Position numbers and translations under genes: made by a program
Origin: Brugia malayi
Taxonomy: Eukaryota; Nematoda; Chromadorea; Rhabditida; Onchocercidae
NCBI RefSeq assembly: GCF_000002995.4
Contig: NW_025062339.1
Span: 1 to 30,815 of the forward strand
Direction: 5' to 3'
Length of the DNA: 30,815 bases
Notes under the pieces: model-generated
What the model was told of the DNA's origin: nothing
Seen by the model: the letters and a program-made list of their open reading frames with translations, nothing else
Databases searched by the model: none
Part shown: positions 1-11,576 of the stretch, piece by piece
Layout of the letters: every line of letters begins with the position of its first letter
How positions within the stretch are numbered: position 1 is the stretch's first letter

Positions 1-707
1 AATTTGACTTTGGCATACAAATAATATTGGACTTAGATAATCACTGTGCGTATAATTAATTTTTCATGTGCCTTTCATGCTTTATCTTTTTTTTCAAAAA
101 TAAATGAAAATTCAAATCTTTTCTTTAAAATTTTTGTAAAGATTCCATTTTTTTTATAATAATGAATTTCTGTTAATTTTTTTAAGTTTTAAAAGTTACT
201 CATTTATTTCTAACCAATTTCACATGAGACATTTTCGATTTCATGTCTCGTTTTAAATGCTCTTTAATTTGAAAATGATTATAATTCCTTTAGCCAAGAT
301 CGAAAATACAATGAAGATTTTTAGCAATTCATAAATTCGAGAATATTATGTTTGCAGTGAAGTGCTTATACTTAAAAATAAAACATTTATACCATTCTAT
401 TGATACCCCACATGGGTTTTTGTCTTAGATTACGCATTTTTCTATCAACAATTACCATTTAAAGTTCGATCTAATGTTTATTTACTTTGTTAGAGTATCA
501 ATTTATACCGTATAATAGTTTTTTGCTTAAAATACTCAAATACTGAAAATTTGTTTCCCACTCACATCAAAATTTTTACAATATTGATTGAAGATTTCTA
601 ATTAATACAATTTCCGATTTGTTGCTCTCATTCAATGAAGTATCTTAATTATTTCAATAAAAATCATATATAATTTAAGATGCTAGGCCTCATTTTACAT
701 CTTAACA
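1..707. other. AT-rich intergenic DNA
   Basis: No exon, RNA gene or repeat could be supported here. The stretch is very AT-rich with short A and T runs, and all frames on both strands are closed by frequent stops. It ends at the 5-bp target-site duplication of the solo LTR. Confidence 0.6.
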
Positions 708-712
708 TATGT
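708..712. repeat. Target-site duplication of solo LTR (left)
   Basis: TATGT directly precedes the LTR; the same five bases follow it at 1239-1243. Five-base duplications are usual for BEL/Pao and Gypsy integrases. Confidence 0.8.
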
Positions 713-1238
713 TGTCATGAAAGGTTGTCTGGTTGATACTGAATAGCTGCAATACAGTAGGAAGATTAATAAACCTTTATTTTTCTAGAACGTAATGTTA
801 ACAGACCGAGCAATAAAAAAGTGAAGAAATTTATAAAACAAGACCGGACGGATTGAAATTGGTTAACCAGTAGTAATCACCTTAAAGACAAATAATAATT
901 GTAATTTTTAGATTGAATTTTATATGAGTGGTAATTGGGCGTGTCTAAGATAATGTGAAGAATCTGAAATGTTCATGAGAATTAAGAATTTATGATATGA
1001 GATTACATGTGTAATAAACCAAAAAACTAGATTTAAAGAGAGATAATTTAAGATACTGTAAGATTGTTTTACAATGTCTGAAGAGTCGGAAGTGTCTAAA
1101 AAATTGAGAATTTACAGTGTGAGAACTGAACGTATCTATGATGAAAATCACATGAAATTAGATTTATGCAGAGATAATTTTATGATATTATGGGATTATT
1201 TTTAGATAGGAGTTTTCGCGATGTTATAATTCGCGACA
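713..1238. mobile_element. Solo LTR, copy 1 (BEL/Pao-like family)
   Basis: This 526-bp block is closely similar, end to end, to 23012-23565 and 29298-29852. It begins TGTCATGAA and ends TTCGCGACA, so it has the TG...CA ends and imperfect short terminal inverted repeats of a retroviral-type LTR. It is flanked on both sides by TATGT (708-712 and 1239-1243), a 5-bp target-site duplication, and no internal element sequence adjoins it. That is the signature of a solo LTR left by LTR-LTR recombination. Compared with the other two copies it lacks a short stretch near the right end (after the ATCACATG motif) and has a shorter A run in the middle, so it is the most diverged copy. Strand is judged minus for the other copies; a solo LTR has no internal sequence to prove it. 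Confidence 0.88.
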
Positions 1239-1243
1239 TATGT
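1239..1243. repeat. Target-site duplication of solo LTR (right)
   Basis: TATGT follows the CGACA end of the LTR and matches 708-712. Confidence 0.8.
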
Positions 1244-4200
1244 CGCATAAAATTTTCTTATTTTGTTCCAGCGCTATGAGTAACACACAAAACGATGAAT
1301 CAGTGTTCATAAAATTGACATTAATTCTAATTTCAGTTAATTAATTAAGATCAAAAATTTTAAAAACTAATTCTACTTCTAAAAAAAAAAAAAAATTTTC
1401 AGATATTTTTTAATTCTAAAAAAAAAAATTCTTAAAAAAATTTCTGATATTTTGATAATTTTGCCTATGTATAAAGTTAAACCATAATTTTGTGCATATA
1501 TCTCAAATAAGATGAAGGATTTTATTGTATTATTCTAAAAGAGAGAAAGAGAGATAAAAAAAGAGAGGTGAAATTTTTGATGTCGAGAAGATTGAAGCCA
1601 CTGTCCACTAAGGAAAAGAATAATTCAACAACAATAATTGTGAAATATCACAGCGATACACGGAAATACGTAGAGGAAGAAATTCAGGATTGAAATTATA
1701 AATGTCAAACGACCAATATTCCATCTTCTCTTTAAATTGCAACAATTTGAAGTCATTTCATACGCATATTATCATCGTTCAGTAATATAATTTTCGTAAA
1801 TTTGATTAATAACTAATCACTAAGTGGTATTAAAATTTCTCGCTGATATGAGAATATATTTCTGTAATACTCTGTCTTCCAAATCTTTGTTCCTTTGTTA
1901 CATTCAATTTAAAATTAAGTGAAAACTTCATGATATAGATTAAGCTGATATCTCCATATCAGTGATCAGTTTTGATCCATTCCTGCAAATGTGTTAACTG
2001 AAATTTCTTAATATTGAAAGATTATTTCATCCGTACAAGAAGTAGCATAAGTTTAATTTTCGTGTCACATTTTCTTCATCATATCATATGTACCATGTCA
2101 CAGTTTAACTATTATATGCTACATTTCATAGCAAAGTATGGGATTTCATCAAATAAAATGTAAACTTGTATACTTTTGAATAAAAACATAATTAAAATGT
2201 CTTCAATTTTCTTGCTTGAAATAGCAATTATTTTTATTGAAAATGTAATAAAAATTATTCCTAATATCTTTAAGTTATTACGGTTAACTCTTTAAAATTT
2301 TACAAGTTCATCATCGTTTCTAATTATTTGTGAAATTTTTTTTGCCGCTGCTTTTTTAGAATTTTAAAAATCTAGTTTTAGAACAAAGCAGATTTTGATA
2401 GAGTAAAACTAAAATTAGAAGTTTTAGATACTTACAAAGTGCAAAGCAGTTATGTAGTGATCGAATCACTCTAACATGAAATAAAGTGTAGAAGTTTTGT
2501 TGAATCAATACAACCAAGCAACCAATCCAAAGGTTTGTCAACATTGAATTGATTACATATCCTTTTATTGTCACATAAATGTCTTTCGATTTTATTTTAC
2601 TTCACTGATTTATTGTTTGTGGTCAGTTAAAGTTAGATAGGAAGAAGCAATCAGAAAACTTTTAGTTCAGATCAAAAGAGAATAATAAACTCAAATATTT
2701 TCTTTTAATAATGGAATTTTTGCTAAAACCATCGTTTTAAGACTTTCATTTGCAATAACTATAATCGTTCTATTCAAAAAATTTCATTTAAAATATTAAT
2801 ATAGCTAATTGACTGTCACATATTATATTTAAAAGTTTTCAGTAGAAACATCAAAGATTGTTTTTCTTTTGCTATTGCAGCAAAAAAATAAAATTAAATA
2901 AACCTTTTTTTCGTGCACCACGAATAAAACTTAATCAAATTAAATAAACGTCAAATAAACTTTTTTTGATATAAATTCAACAATTTTAAGAACAACTTAA
3001 ATAAGATAAAAATTGTAACCATTCTATTGTTTTTATATGTAAGTAATAAATAAGTAAGCTTCTAATTATCATTTTAATATTAATTTCATAATTGAGAACT
3101 TTGAGAATGAATTATGATACGTTAATGTATGACATAATTTGAATTAGGAAAAATATTGGTAAAGCAAGTTTGAAATAATAATCAATATGTTTGAGCATTT
3201 GTATTATTTAAATGATGCTTGTGATGATTGGCTGGTTGGTTTGGTTGGTTGGTAACGAATTGTGTTGTTTACAAAAGCGGAGAGTTGGGTCTCGAATGAA
3301 ATGATTCAATTTTGCATTGAACGGAGTGCTTGTCCTTTGCTATTTTCTACTCATCCTCAATTCTCTGCTAGAAATTTATTAAAAATTTATGAATTTTTCA
3401 ATTTTTTCCCTTTAAATGCTAGCAATCATCATCGGTTGCAATGATACCACTTCAAAATTCCCTTTCCTATCATCCATTACACTACATATGCATAATTAAA
3501 CTTTCAAAAATATTGAAGAAATTTTTATTTTGTACAGTTTTTGCACAAATAAATGATCAAATAAGCCATTCACTAATCACTGATAAGCTAGAGCGGTCGT
3601 TAATAGTAAAATTAGAAAGATAAGAAATGACGCAATACGACTAAATTCTTTGATCGTACATATCCATCAGACCTTCAAGTTCACTTTTCCACTATGCGTT
3701 CTATTGTAAATTGATTTAATTATAGTTGATTTCGATTCATTTATTCATATTTTTCATTACAAATTTGCTTTCATTTCTTCGAGATGAATTCATATCATTT
3801 AAAGTGGTATTTAATTCATAGAAGTAGTTTACTAATTGCTAGGCATTAACGTCTTTTTTGTTTAAAGTTAAATAATTGTGTCATTTTCAGGTTTTAAAAA
3901 CTTATTGTGTTTAAATTGATTTCTATCGTTCCTATTTCTCTCATTTTGTTTGCCATTTCTTTTCATTCTGTTTATAATCATGAATTCAATCGATTAATTT
4001 AATACGAAGCTACATGAAACTGGATACAAAAAGTCCAGCTTAGCTTATTTATGAGGCCAGTTGTCAGTCACAATTTCTTGTTTATACCTCATAACCCTCC
4101 TCAATTTTCTTTTTTTTTTTTCACTTTTTAAAACAGCTTTTTTTCTATATTTAATAATTTAACACTATTTTTAGACAACTTCTGATAGCTACAAAATATT

Positions 4201-4879
4201 TGTCTAAATTGCTTCCATAATACAACCAGTTTTTTAAAATCGATTTTATTTTCATCAGTGATATCATTACTGAATGTAATTGAATGGTATCTAGAAATTT
4301 ATTATTCCTCAAAAGCTTAAATTAAATGCCTAAAAAACAAGAAGTGAAACAATCATTCAATAAAAAAAAAGTTCATTAATATTTCAATTAATTCCACGAC
4401 CAAAAAAAGATATATTTTTAGGATAGTTTTTTTTTTTTTATAAATTTTAAAAGTTGTAAAAGAAAAAGTTCTTTGAAAAAAAATACGTGCAGCAAAATTG
4501 TTGCATTTCTATAACGGAGATGAATTTTCTTTTTCTTCCGGAAACCAAAATTTGTATTAGCATTGACCTATCAGTTTTATTTTTTATTTAATTTTTTCAT
4601 CATAGATGCATGTTATAATACCTTGCCTGTTCTACAGATTTTTCAAAAACTCATCATAAAATGTTATCTTGGGCTAAATAGCTATGCCAGTTGCTGTTCA
4701 TTAATTATTTCGTTTGATCATTATTATTCAAATTTGTAATATAGAACTTGTAGTTGCATGCTTACTGCTGATCTTAACCATGTCGCGGATTTTAGCATCG
4801 CGAAGCACTAAATGAATGTTAACAATGCTTAATATAGCAATCCACTGATATCTTTTACAATTCATTGTAATGGTTTAAC
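1244..4879. other. AT-rich intergenic DNA, no supported gene
   Basis: Open frames of up to 72 codons occur (for example 2356-2574 minus and 3262-3444 plus), but they have no splice context, no recognisable domain and the hydrophobic/Lys-Asn composition of translated AT-rich DNA. Poly-A/T tracts are frequent, including 1381-1395 and 4110-4120. A short TTGG-type microsatellite lies at 3233-3253. I see nothing else I can name. Confidence 0.5.
3233..3253. repeat. (TTGG)n-like microsatellite
   Basis: About five imperfect TGGT/TTGG units in a row, preceded by ATTGGC, which reads as an inverted CCAAT box. Short, and possibly only a simple repeat. Confidence 0.55.
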
Positions 4880-4892
4880 TGACCTTTGACCT
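4880..4892. promoter_or_regulatory. Perfect DR1 nuclear-receptor-type half-site repeat
   Basis: TGACCTTTGACCT is, on the minus strand, AGGTCA A AGGTCA: two consensus half-sites spaced by one base. DR1 is the preferred site of RXR homodimers, HNF4 and COUP-TF type receptors, a family greatly expanded in nematodes. No gene with a supported start lies close by, so function is unproven. Confidence 0.45.
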
Positions 4893-7800
4893 TATATCAA
4901 TTCATATACAATGAGCATCTATCATGTAATGTCTATTGCAACTCATAGCCACTTATCATAAATAATGTCTAGACAACTCATTGTACTTTCTTTCGTGATA
5001 TCCATTTTTAAACTTATTGTTAAAGTTACTTACTATCATCCTTTGTACAAGAATGTTAATTATAAACCACTCCACATCTTAACACATATCATGTAAGATA
5101 ATTGCTATATAAAGATCACCTTTTTTAAAAGATTTAGTATATGTGTAATTTGTCGCCAAGGACCGACGATTCCAATTTCAGTTGTTCTCTATCAACGTAT
5201 TGTCCTATTACTTCTGCTAATAAAGAACTTGGATTATATTTCTGTTACTTCACTCATTTACATTTACATTTACTTACAAGACAATCTCCCTGCGATCAAA
5301 CACCTCTCCCAATATTAATAATTAAACAATCAAATCCTTCCACGACAAACCAAGGCTCTCACATCTGAATTTCCAACAATATATATAATAAAAATTAAAC
5401 AAATAAAATAGGTTGAATTTCTTAAATTTAATTAAATTTAAAGTATTATTTACTAATTATTAGATTATGTTTTATGTGCATAAAGTAATCGCAGAGAAGA
5501 AAATTCCCGGTATGAGCATCTGGTGAATCATGAAAATGATGTTCTCAATAGCTTTTCATAAATTTATTAATTTATTCTTTAAATAACATACAAAGGTGCT
5601 TATGCGATTCAAATTACAGAAAAACATTCAATTAGCATTAAAATATTTCCAGTGATTAATTTTTTTCCCAAACTTGTCCTTCAAGTTAATTTATAAACAT
5701 TGAAGTTGACTTCTAATCTTTGCTGTTTCGTTTTTTATTAATTTAAAGTTAAGATGAACAAATCAGAAGTTACACAAAAACATTTCACATAGCCATACAA
5801 TAAAGCATGCTTTTAAATAGATTTCATTAGTAACACAACTTTTCGAGGAATGTTTCTTTGTTTAGATAGACTTCGCAACTGCGATGAAAATTACGAACAA
5901 AAAAAAAAAAAATTGCGACAGAATTTTGGTCATTTTAAAATTAAAATGATAGTACAATTTATACAAGTCTTTATGCATCATATCATCAAATTTAATGTAC
6001 CCAAAATTTGCAATCAAATTTTTGTGACAATAATTCGGAGGAAAATGGAAGGTTACTGGATGGGAAAGAAGAAATAAGTAACATTTGAATGAGCTATCGG
6101 ATTGTTCGATTATAATGAAATATATGTGGTAATTTCTAGTCAATTTTGATATGACATGCAATGATGCAAGAAAGAGGGAAGAGAAGATTGCGCCAAATAA
6201 AGATGTGTGGAAGGAAAGAAGTGTGGGAGTGACTTCTTTCATTTGCATATTTCCATCTGGGCTGGCCAGTTTTCTGTCATTTCATAAATACCAATGCGAT
6301 ACTTTGTCATATCTATTCGAAATATATGATTTATTCCTACTAATCAGTGATGGATGAAATATCCTAAAGCGCAGAAATTACTTCGTTCGACTCAATTTCA
6401 CTTCCTTTAGCATTTCGTCTACACTTCTCTCTTCTAATTTCATTTCATTCCTTCTCATTTTACAATGAATAATTTCATACAAAAAAAAGGTTATATTTTA
6501 TTTATACCTTTTTTCTCTTTCATTTTTTGAATTTCATAAATTTTTAATAGCTAAAATCTCTATACTTCAAACAAAATGAATTATAAACGATGTGAGTACA
6601 ACGATATGAACAGATGAATGTTTAGGTGCTAATCAAAATTAAAAAATCATTTCATTTTATCTATTGGTTCATTAAACTGTGATATTTGTTTTAAAATTGT
6701 TGGTTATCTTTTGTTTGTAATTACAGTCTAAAATATTTTATCATATCAGTTTAATGGAATAAAATTAGGAATAAAATTAAATCGTTAGTCATCGGAAATT
6801 TTCTCAAATTAAGTCTAACTTACTTGCAATTTTTAATAAGGATAGTGCTAAAAATAAAATTCTACAATATTTTGATAATACAAATATTTTTTAATAAGCA
6901 ATATTTTTAATAATATAATATAGAGAATAAGTCTATGATAATTACTACATGACAGCTTATTGATGTACAAAAATCTTCTTTAAAGGTTATCAAGAATTGT
7001 CAGATACTAAGATATAAACTTTTTTGAAATTTCAATATAATCATCTCTCCTCTCTTAACATTATTTATACCGTTATTTCTAAACAATTTCTCATTTTCAA
7101 ATTATACTATAACAGTGACGTGAAATGTAATAAATATGATTTGAGAAAATAAAAATGGATGCAAAATGTCATTAATTCCTCTTTTTTTGTCGCTATTAGC
7201 GTATCCTTGAAATAAAATTCTCTTTTTGTATGAATCATTAGAAATGAATCGTTGAAAATCTGATGACATCGTTATTTGTCTATGAGAAATAGTCAAAAGT
7301 AAAATCTTTAAATGATAATTCACTTATCGTATTGCTACAGTGATAAAATTGGTTAATTTGTGAAATGATACTGATAAGTAGTAATCAAAAATGTTCCAAG
7401 TAAATTATAATACGATTTTTATTGTTTATATTAGTATGAATCATCCATTAGAAGTTGATCAACGAAATGATTCGCTGGTTTGCTTTTTTTTCGATGTTAG
7501 AAAGATATAAATTATTCTTGTGATTAATAATCCTTAGTCATTTTATAAAATTACAATGATTTAAAACTTTCTTATTAAAATTCTTTTTTAATGCAAATAA
7601 ACATTCATGTATTTCATATACATCACTCTGTGCGTCTACATTTTTCATTCCTCTTTTTTTTCTCTTTCTGATTTGTGAAATTTACCGATTATTCACTTAC
7701 TTTTGAATCTTTTAAAAATCGTTTTTGACTTCCCTATAAATAACAGTATTTCAAATTTTGCCATTTTCAATGAGCCATAAAATTTGGCAAATTAGTTTTA

Positions 7801-8716
7801 TTTATTCAAAGAGGGTATCACATAACTGTGCACATACAAATTGGTTAAATTAAATTTTTTGTTACAGGAATTGATTTACTTCAAATTATTATAGGAATGG
7901 CTTCAGAAGGACTATGAAAAGGATGTCTTACATTCCATGTCTTACACAAAAGAAATTTAGCAATGCAAAATATTTGAGATTATAAAATTCTGCAAATCTT
8001 ATTCTATCATAAGTTAAATCATTGTTTTTTTCTCATGTTCTAAGAGTTCTTAGAAACATTGTAAAAAAAAAGAATCATTTCAAACTTTATCACTCATATC
8101 TTTCTTGAAATTATACTTGTTTGATAGAAAAAAAAATTTAATATCTACAAATTTATTTGTGAAAAGAGTAAAATGTGAATTATCGGCTCTGCAAACATCC
8201 ATTAAAAGTAGATTCGAAATATTAATACTGAAACAATTACTGCTTTAATTTGTACTAACGCTTTTTTCCTTGCATTTTAAAAATTATTTGAGCAAAATTC
8301 TTGAAAAAAAAACTTCAACAGATTGGAAAAGCAAATTTATTTAGTGAAATCATTGATAATTAGTAGGATTTTAGGATATTTCATTGTTGTAATTTTTTTT
8401 GTTTACAAACTTTTGCAAAATAAACTATTGTCATTTTTCCTGATGATTATTGATGACATGTAATGAAACAAAAGTAAACTATCTTTGTTAAGATTTGCTG
8501 AAGAAAACGATACTGTCGAAAAAAATATTATTCGACCACTCGTTTTAAAAAAAAGAAACATCCAAATTAAAAAGAAAAAACAGTATTTGAAATTGTGCGT
8601 ATTTATGCATGAGTTTAAAAAAAAAGAAATGCAAAGTACTGTTATTACTTATGTTGTATACAATATACAAATGTTAAAGGATTTAAAAAATATAAAAAAA
8701 AAATATTTGATTCCAG
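4893..8716. other. AT-rich intergenic DNA with weak open frames
   Basis: The longest frames here are 128 codons on the minus strand (5862-6248) and 75 codons on the plus strand (5850-6077), overlapping each other. The minus frame is rich in Phe, Ile, Ser and Leu with no motif or consistent splice sites; the plus frame is Lys-rich through a run of A. One or the other could be a fragment of something, but I cannot support a gene. The rest of the stretch shows only A/T tracts. Confidence 0.4.
5422..5441. repeat. 20-bp perfect AT palindrome
   Basis: TTAAATTTAATTAAATTTAA is identical to its own reverse complement. It is made only of A and T and could be a chance product of the base composition or a cruciform-prone site. 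Confidence 0.5.
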
Positions 8717-8969
8717 AAATTATTCCGGAAATTACTGACAGCACCTTATTGCTGTCCGAATGCTGCTCAATTTGCATATCGCTACTGTTACAAATTATTA
8801 CCGTTACTTTATCTTGTACTACAGCTAGCTGTGCTAGTGCTAATTGCATCATTGGGAATGTCTGAAGTAAATAGCGCTACAGTATCCACTATTTTTAACA
8901 AGTACAACTGAAGCATCTGATGATGATTGGAATGATGATAAAACAGGTACAGTTGTGGTTACTTTACTG
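8717..8969 (+). CDS. Possible exon of a membrane protein, frame broken at a T run
   Basis: A good acceptor (ATTCCAG) precedes 8717 and a strong donor (GTAAGT) follows 8969. In phase 0 from the acceptor, about 60 codons are open. They encode a Cys/Tyr-rich stretch (CC, YRYCY) followed at roughly residues 24-43 by a hydrophobic Leu/Val segment that could span a membrane. That frame stops near 8908. The next frame continues from the T run at about 8895-8899 as an acidic, Thr-rich tail (EASDDDWNDDKTG) right up to the donor. One base fewer in the T run would join both parts. The arrangement Cys-rich, membrane segment, acidic tail recalls small single-pass membrane proteins, but I do not recognise the family. 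Other frames on both strands are also open here (plus 8485-8865, minus 8649-8852), which lowers confidence. No partner exons were secured. Confidence 0.28.
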
Positions 8970-9834
8970 GTAAGTATTCTTTTTTTGATTTGAAATGAAC
9001 AGATTGATTTTTTGGTGGTAAAATCTCTAAATTTTCACTTGATCATGATCATCATTATTACTTTCAATTAAGAGAAAGGACGAAAGATTTAGGCAAAAAA
9101 AGAAGTTTCAAAAATATTTTAAGAATACAAATTCAAGGCAGTTAATGCTAATGTTTTTCAAATTTTGTATTATATGACGGAGAAATTACCTTGTTACAAA
9201 AATAAGGTAAATCATATATCAGACGGACACTTAAAGCAAAATTTACTGTAGTGACCAGTAAAAGCAGTAATATGAAGCATCAATTCAAAGGAAATTTGTA
9301 ATTTGTCATGACACGCAGTCATGGCGAATATCGGCCACAGTTTGAGGAATATCAACATGCTAAAAATTTGCCTTATTTACAACTTCTCAGTATCGAAGGA
9401 TTTATTTAATTTCAATAATGTATAAAAATTATATGCAAACTTTCGTAGCCTTATTTTTATAATGATGAATAATGCACATTTTATCAATAATGGTTGCAAT
9501 AACAAAACTTTCAGCATTTTTCTGCAGGAAACTGAAATTGAAAAAATTCATACAATTCATACCGTAATTTAAAATAATTTAAAATATTTTAAACTTCAAT
9601 AGATTATGATAACAATAATTTACCATTATGAAAAGGATATAATACAACTGAATAATAATTGTTAAATGATGTTAATAAAACGAAAAGATTTGAGTCATTC
9701 ATTGAAAATACAATCTTTTCTTCATCTTTTGAAAACAAAATTTCAAATAAAGGAAAAATCATATTTCATTAAAATAATAAAATAATGACTATGAGAAAAA
9801 AGTGAACGAAAACAATCCTGCAAAATAAACTAAC
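8970..9834. other. No supported gene
   Basis: The stretch lies between the donor after 8969 and the last recognised p62-like exon. A 33-codon plus frame beginning at the ATG near 9308 reads as plausible protein but has no good splice context and a competing open frame. The C-terminal exon expected for p62 on the minus strand was not found with confidence. Confidence 0.35.
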
Positions 9835-10027
9835 TTTTTCATCCATGTCAGGATTCGTCGGTGGAAAACACATCCAAAAATGCAACAGAATCATGGATTG
9901 CTTGTAAGTCACTAAATCTGTTGCGGTCAATTCTGTAATGTTTTTAGCTTTTTGTAACAACACTGGCCATTCTTAAGAGATCCTCATAATCACTATCCGA
10001 ATCGCCTCCAAATCCTGCAATCATTTT
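9835..10027 (-). CDS. GTF2H1: p62-like exon 5: acidic stretch and C-terminal FWxCFP motif, frameshifted
   Basis: After TTTGCAG the phase-0 frame gives GFGGDSDSDYEDLLRMAS and then stops. From about 9963 a different frame gives 43 codons ending MDEK at a GTTAGT donor, with the LLHFWMCFPPTNP motif typical of the p62 C-terminal region. The exon is 193 bp, one base off a whole number of codons, as expected for a single-base indel between the two halves. Confidence 0.6.
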
Positions 10028-10416
10028 CTGCAAATGAAAACTAAACTGAAAAAATGTGAAAAAATCAGAATATCAACAATTAGAAATTTTTGTTTTTCCA
10101 ATTTGCCGCGTCTACATCCTTCTGAATTAAGCGTTTGTAAGTGTACAGCTTGGAGGATAGTAATCCATTCACCAAATTATAACAAATAAATAGCTATTGA
10201 AAAGTCCATTGCTTTTCTAAGAATAACAAAATTTGAGATACGATCATGTTTAAGAATAGGATTTTTTTTTGGTGTAGATTTAGTACAAGAATATATTGGT
10301 GAATTTATTCATTCAATGCAAGAAGATAAGTTAAATTAGACAAAACTGATTAAATTAGGCGTCTCAAATGGAAACACAACAACATGATGATAGAATTTGA
10401 CTTTTAGTAAGTTTAC

Positions 10417-10572
10417 CAAGTTTTGATAACATTCACTCCAGAAATTTTGAGCAGATATCAATTTCGATGCAACCAAATGTTTGTATATTTCTTGCAATTT
10501 GTTGCGTTCTAAAATCTTCTTCTTTGCTTCTGGCTTTTTTATTTTATTGTACTTTAACGATTGTGTAACATT
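10417..10572 (-). CDS. GTF2H1: p62-like exon 4: first BSD domain
   Basis: Fifty-two codons with no stop, phase 0 at both ends, acceptor TTTTTAG, donor GTAAAC. A Lys-rich linker leads into LQEIYKHLVASKLISAQNFW, which aligns closely with the LYKDLVVSQVISAEEFW of the BSD1 domain. The conserved Phe-Trp pair is intact. Confidence 0.75.
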
Positions 10573-10677
10573 CTAAAAATAAATATGATAAGCATCGAGT
10601 TCATCAGTCAAAAAGTTTCGGCTGTTGTATAATCTAAAAGAAAGTATATGATTTAAAGTAAACCAGAGTACATTTAC

Positions 10678-10755
10678 CTGGCTAACAATTTATCTATGAT
10701 GTATAAGAGCCTGTTGCAACATTTCTTTTATCATATCGCGATCTTTAACATGCAT
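10678..10755 (-). CDS. GTF2H1: p62-like exon 3: C-terminal helix of PH-like domain, in-frame stop
   Basis: Starts after TTCTTCAG and ends at a strong CAG/GTAAATG donor, 26 codons, phase 0 at both ends. VKDRDMIKEMLQQAL matches the family's VKERDAVKDLLQQLL helix. The codon after HHR is TAA, four codons before the donor, so read as it stands the protein would end here. Confidence 0.65.
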
Positions 10756-10993
10756 CTGAAGAATATATGATACTCTTCTCACATGTAATATGGAAAACCT
10801 TCATACAAAAAAGTCTCATGAATTTGACAGATTAAACAAACAACTAGTAGACTAATAAGGTGCTGATGAATATATTTTAAAGAGACAGAATCATGAAACC
10901 ATAGATGTTCATGCACAGTAGCTATTAATTCGAATTCCAAGTCTACCATGAATAAAAACAATCAAAACTTGCTTCCTTCAAAAGCGGGTTAAC

Positions 10994-11075
10994 GAAAACA
11001 AGTGTTGCTTGTTCTTCATTATGCTTACATATCTGGAGCTGTGTTTTTGTTTTATTTAGTGGCGATATTCGTTGT
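10994..11075 (-). CDS. GTF2H1: p62-like exon 2: middle of PH-like domain
   Basis: Reads QRISPLNKTKTQLQI...ATLVF, matching the family's CQKISPEGKAKIQLQL...NFHF. The only nearby acceptor (CCAAG) leaves one base before the frame, whereas exon 1 hands over in phase 1, so the junction does not close. The donor is GTTAAC, phase 0. Confidence 0.62.
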
Positions 11076-11253
11076 CTTGGAATCCAGAAAGCATTCCATA
11101 AACAATGAAAAGGATGAAATATTGAGGTGTTGATAAATAACAAGGAAAATGCATAGTCTATATATATATATAAGCATATCTTGTATTTCAAATCCAATTT
11201 CGAAAATTTCAGAACAAAATTACGTTCTTTGCTTGGGTAAAAAAAAGGAAAAT

Positions 11254-11278
11254 AAAAAAAAAAAAAAAAAAAAAAAAA
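11254..11278. repeat. 25-bp poly-A run
   Basis: An uninterrupted A tract in the first intron of the p62-like locus; on that gene's sense strand it is a T tract. Confidence 0.9.
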
Positions 11279-11413
11279 GACACTAAAATTTTTAATCCTT
11301 TAAAGCAGCAACTTATTTAAATCCCGTAACTTATTCCTTCTGATTTGGTCTATCAGCTAACTTTCTTAGCTATTCGAAGTACTTCAATAACGCATCTCCA
11401 GAGAAATTCTTAC

Positions 11414-11576
11414 CTCTAATATCGCTGAAAAGGACGACAAGTTTTTCAATTGAAGCGTTGTCCAACCATTCAACCCGATCTTCATAAACATAAAAGGTAC
11501 TAATAGGTGATTTAGAAGCACCTGTCATACGATATTTCACATGTTCGACACGCAACAGTAAATCTTTGTTAGACAT
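11414..11576 (-). CDS. GTF2H1: p62-like exon 1: start of PH-like domain
   Basis: Fifty-four codons from ATG (11576) to a consensus donor GTAAGAA, phase 1. The pattern LLLRVEHVKYRMTG...TFYVYEDRVEWLDN...FSDIRG matches the first beta strands of the p62 PH domain (family: LLIVKKVRQKK...LYLMAERIAWAPE...YADIK). An in-frame ATG also exists 13 codons upstream (11615), but the family start favours 11576. Confidence 0.7.

Larger units (their letters stand above)
9835..11576 (-). pseudogene. GTF2H1: TFIIH subunit p62 (GTF2H1)-like locus, truncated and damaged
   Basis: p62 is the scaffold subunit of the TFIIH core, acting in RNA polymerase II initiation and nucleotide excision repair in the nucleus. Exons seen, in coding order: 11576-11414, 11075-10994, 10755-10678, 10572-10417, 10027-9835. 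They carry in order the N-terminal PH-like domain over three exons, the first BSD domain with its Phe-Trp pair, an acidic DSDSDYEDL stretch, and the C-terminal LLHFWMCFPPTNP motif resembling the FWSCFPVNTP of animal p62. The second BSD domain is missing: only about 390 bp separate the BSD exon from the acidic exon. Defects: exon 1 ends in phase 1 but exon 2 needs phase 2; a TAA lies in frame near the end of exon 3; the last exon needs a one-base shift. The start ATG at 11576 gives MSNKDLLLRV, aligning with the family start. It may be a decaying duplicate, or a gene with consensus errors. Confidence 0.72.

Noticed and set aside
5862..6248. 128-codon minus-strand open frame
   Set aside because: Phe/Ile/Ser-rich composition, no motif, no splice context, and an overlapping plus frame is open as well. 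A frame this long is only mildly unexpected among all frames of the window.
8485..8865. 126-codon plus-strand open frame with TTG start
   Set aside because: Its first half is Lys-rich from A runs. Within 8717-8865 another frame fits the acceptor and gives a better membrane segment.
9308..9409. Short plus-strand gene starting at an ATG
   Set aside because: Thirty-three codons, a stop directly upstream, and an equally open frame from a neighbouring acceptor. Not decidable.
9625..9750. C-terminal exon of the p62-like locus on the minus strand
   Set aside because: A frame with EEKIV...SNL looks similar to the family, but it would duplicate residues already present at the end of the preceding exon and then diverges.
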